Below, piece by piece: positions 62,954 to 64,000 of a stretch of 64,000 nucleotides of DNA (positions within the stretch are counted from its first letter, which is position 1; every line of letters starts with the position of its first letter). The DNA is from Sphingomonas naasensis (GTDB taxonomy: Bacteria > Pseudomonadota > Alphaproteobacteria > Sphingomonadales > Sphingomonadaceae). The notes beneath the pieces were generated by a model. The model searched no databases and was not told the DNA's origin. It saw only the letters and a program-made list of their open reading frames with translations. The DNA lies in contig NZ_SRXU01000004.1 of the NCBI RefSeq assembly GCF_004792695.1, forward strand, positions 62,001-126,000. Reading direction: 5' to 3'. The position numbers were made by a program, and so were the translations under genes.

Positions 62954-63712
62954 TCAATCGAGCCGTTTGACCTCGATGTCGCGGAAGTCGATCTGGTGGC
63001 CCTCGCTTTGCAGCGCGATATAGCCCTCGCCGAGCGTCAGCTTGCTGCCGGCCGCGGCGATCAGCGGCTGCGCGTCCTTGTCGGCGGGATCGAGTTCGAT
63101 CCCCGAATATTGCAGCACCGGCTTGCCGTCGATGAAATGGGTGACCGCGCCATTGGGCAGCACCTCGAGCTCGACGCGGGTCCAGCGCCCCACCGGGACC
63201 AGCGGCGCGCTCGACAGGATGCAGTGGCGTGGGTCGCGCTTGCCCTCGAACACCACCGTCGTGCCCGGCGTGCAGAGATTGCCGGTCGGCTCCTGCGTCG
63301 GGCGTGGAACGGCGAGCAGCTGCAGCTCGAGGCTCACCGGGAAATCCTGATCGCGGCGCATCGTCGCGGGCGCCTGCGCGTGGAACATCAGCCCCGAATT
63401 GGCGGTCTGCCAGGTCTTGATCCCCGGCAGCGGCTCGCCGAACAGCCGGTAATCGAAGCGGATGCGATAGGCCTTGAGCGGCGTCTTCCAGAACAGATGC
63501 CCGAACGCGCCCTCGAATTTCGGATAATGCGCATAGGAGACGCGGATTACCCCGTCCTCGACGGTGAACATGTGCAGCGGATCCTCGCCCACTGCATAGC
63601 CGGTGATCTTGGGCGTCCAGCCCTCGAGGCTCTTGCCGTCGAAGATGCGCTGCCATGCAGGCGCGGGGGCGGCGCCGAGCAGCGCCAGCATCGGAAGAAG
63701 CAAGAGTCTCAT
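62954..63712 (-). CDS. Exported DUF1080 (3-keto-disaccharide hydrolase-type) protein
   Basis: A 252-residue secreted protein. A signal peptide (MRLLLLPMLALLGAAPAPA) is followed by a concanavalin-like DUF1080 domain: WQRIFDGKSLEGWTPKITGY, FDYRLFGEPLPGIKTWQTANSGLMFHAQ, VELEVLPNGAVTHFIDGKPVLQYSGI and LGEGYIALQSEGHQIDFRDIEVKRL. DUF1080 proteins are sugar-binding or glycoside-hydrolase-like in polysaccharide loci. The ATG at 63712 fits the signal peptide. It is 28 bp downstream of the partial DUF4861 gene, probably in the same operon. It is the first chromosomal gene beyond attR. Confidence 0.85.
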   Translation of the reverse strand: MRLLLLPMLALLGAAPAPAWQRIFDGKSLEGWTPKITGYAVGEDPLHMFTVEDGVIRVSYAHYPKFEGAFGHLFWKTPLKAYRIRFDYRLFGEPLPGIKTWQTANSGLMFHAQAPATMRRDQDFPVSLELQLLAVPRPTQEPTGNLCTPGTTVVFEGKRDPRHCILSSAPLVPVGRWTRVELEVLPNGAVTHFIDGKPVLQYSGIELDPADKDAQPLIAAAGSKLTLGEGYIALQSEGHQIDFRDIEVKRLD

Positions 63713-63740
63713 GCGATCGGCTCCAGTTACGGGCATCGGG

Positions 63741-64000
63741 CTATCGCGCCGGCGGGGCGAAGCGCGGCTGTTCGGCGGCGACGTAGCGATCCCAGTCGGC
63801 GCGCGTGCGGAACCCGCCATTGCCGAGGCTCCACGCCGAGCCCGAATAATAGACGAAGGGCTTGCCCGGGGTGACGCGCAGCAGCGCGAGATGGTTGTCG
63901 GCGTCCTTGACGACGTCGACCAGCATCGTCGGATCGACGCGCAGCGCGACCGCCATCCGGCCATGGCCCGGCTGTTCCGGGCCCCACCACGAGAGCAGCC
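63741..64000 (-). CDS. DUF4861-domain protein, C-terminal end (5' end outside window)
   Basis: The last 85 or so residues of a larger protein. ALRVDPTMLVDVVKDADNHLALLRVTPGKPFVYYSGSAWSLGNGGFRTRADWDRYVAAE fits the end of DUF4861 (a domain seen near pectin and other polysaccharide-degrading genes): the closing YYSGSAW and the adWd.YV helix are its hallmarks. The frame is open to the window edge. It lies just upstream of the DUF1080 gene on the same strand. Confidence 0.7.
   Translation of the reverse strand, partial: LLSWWGPEQPGHGRMAVALRVDPTMLVDVVKDADNHLALLRVTPGKPFVYYSGSAWSLGNGGFRTRADWDRYVAAEQPRFAPPAR

Noticed and set aside
62835..63656. A 273-residue minus-strand frame crossing attR
   Set aside because: It combines a shadow frame of the DUF1080 gene with the attachment site. 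Its value is only that it shows the alternative C-terminus the serine recombinase would have in the circular form.

Overview
The window comes from a GC-rich alphaproteobacterium, most likely a sphingomonad (Sphingomonadaceae). This is inferred from the gene families (GH3 glucosidase, DUF1080/DUF4861 proteins, an RTX-type M10 protease, ccmA-ccmB, dapB-nth) and from palindromic intergenic repeats; no taxonomic search was possible.

Positions 1-26.1 kb are ordinary chromosome. They hold the 3' part of threonine synthase, an RlmI-like methyltransferase, a cytochrome c maturation pair (ccmA, ccmB), a pterin dehydratase, a short-chain dehydrogenase, a betaine/choline-type ABC importer with a fused permease and binding protein, a GH3 beta-glucosidase with aldose 1-epimerase, a sugar-acid semialdehyde dehydrogenase with its GntR regulator, a secreted M10/RTX metalloprotease, dapB, nth and a LytS-type histidine kinase. 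A tRNA-Arg(CCG) gene ends this part at 26201. Chromosome resumes at 62.93 kb with a DUF1080 and a DUF4861 gene.

Between them lies an integrated element of about 36.7 kb. It is bounded by a perfect 19-bp repeat of the tRNA 3' end (26183-26201 and 62912-62930). Its left end carries a large serine recombinase whose last codons are antisense to the tRNA. A mobilization module follows: a MobA/MobL-type relaxase, a second HUH-like protein, and a three-gene operon diverging from a candidate oriT rich in inverted repeats.

The cargo is mostly defence. On the minus strand, a type I CBASS (CD-NTase plus Cap15-like membrane effector) and an AIPR-like gene lie next to a complete DNA phosphorothioation set dndB-C-D-E-A without dndFGH, followed by a lone nucleotide-cyclase-like gene. 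On the plus strand, from 46.4 to 54.5 kb, there is a tight eight-gene locus: membrane Nudix-like protein, cupin-like protein, ThiL/PurM-like kinase, DNA methyltransferase, phosphoribosyltransferase-like protein, ORC/CDC6-like ATPase and a Rossmann-like protein, in two sub-blocks. No characterised system known to me has this full composition, and it is the main candidate for something new.

The right end shows accretion and decay. It has a tyrosine recombinase, a field of degenerate GCGGAGAA repeats, a truncated type III Mod methylase fused tail-to-tail with a truncated DUF4011/SF1 helicase, and an HsdR-N-like nuclease next to the attachment site.
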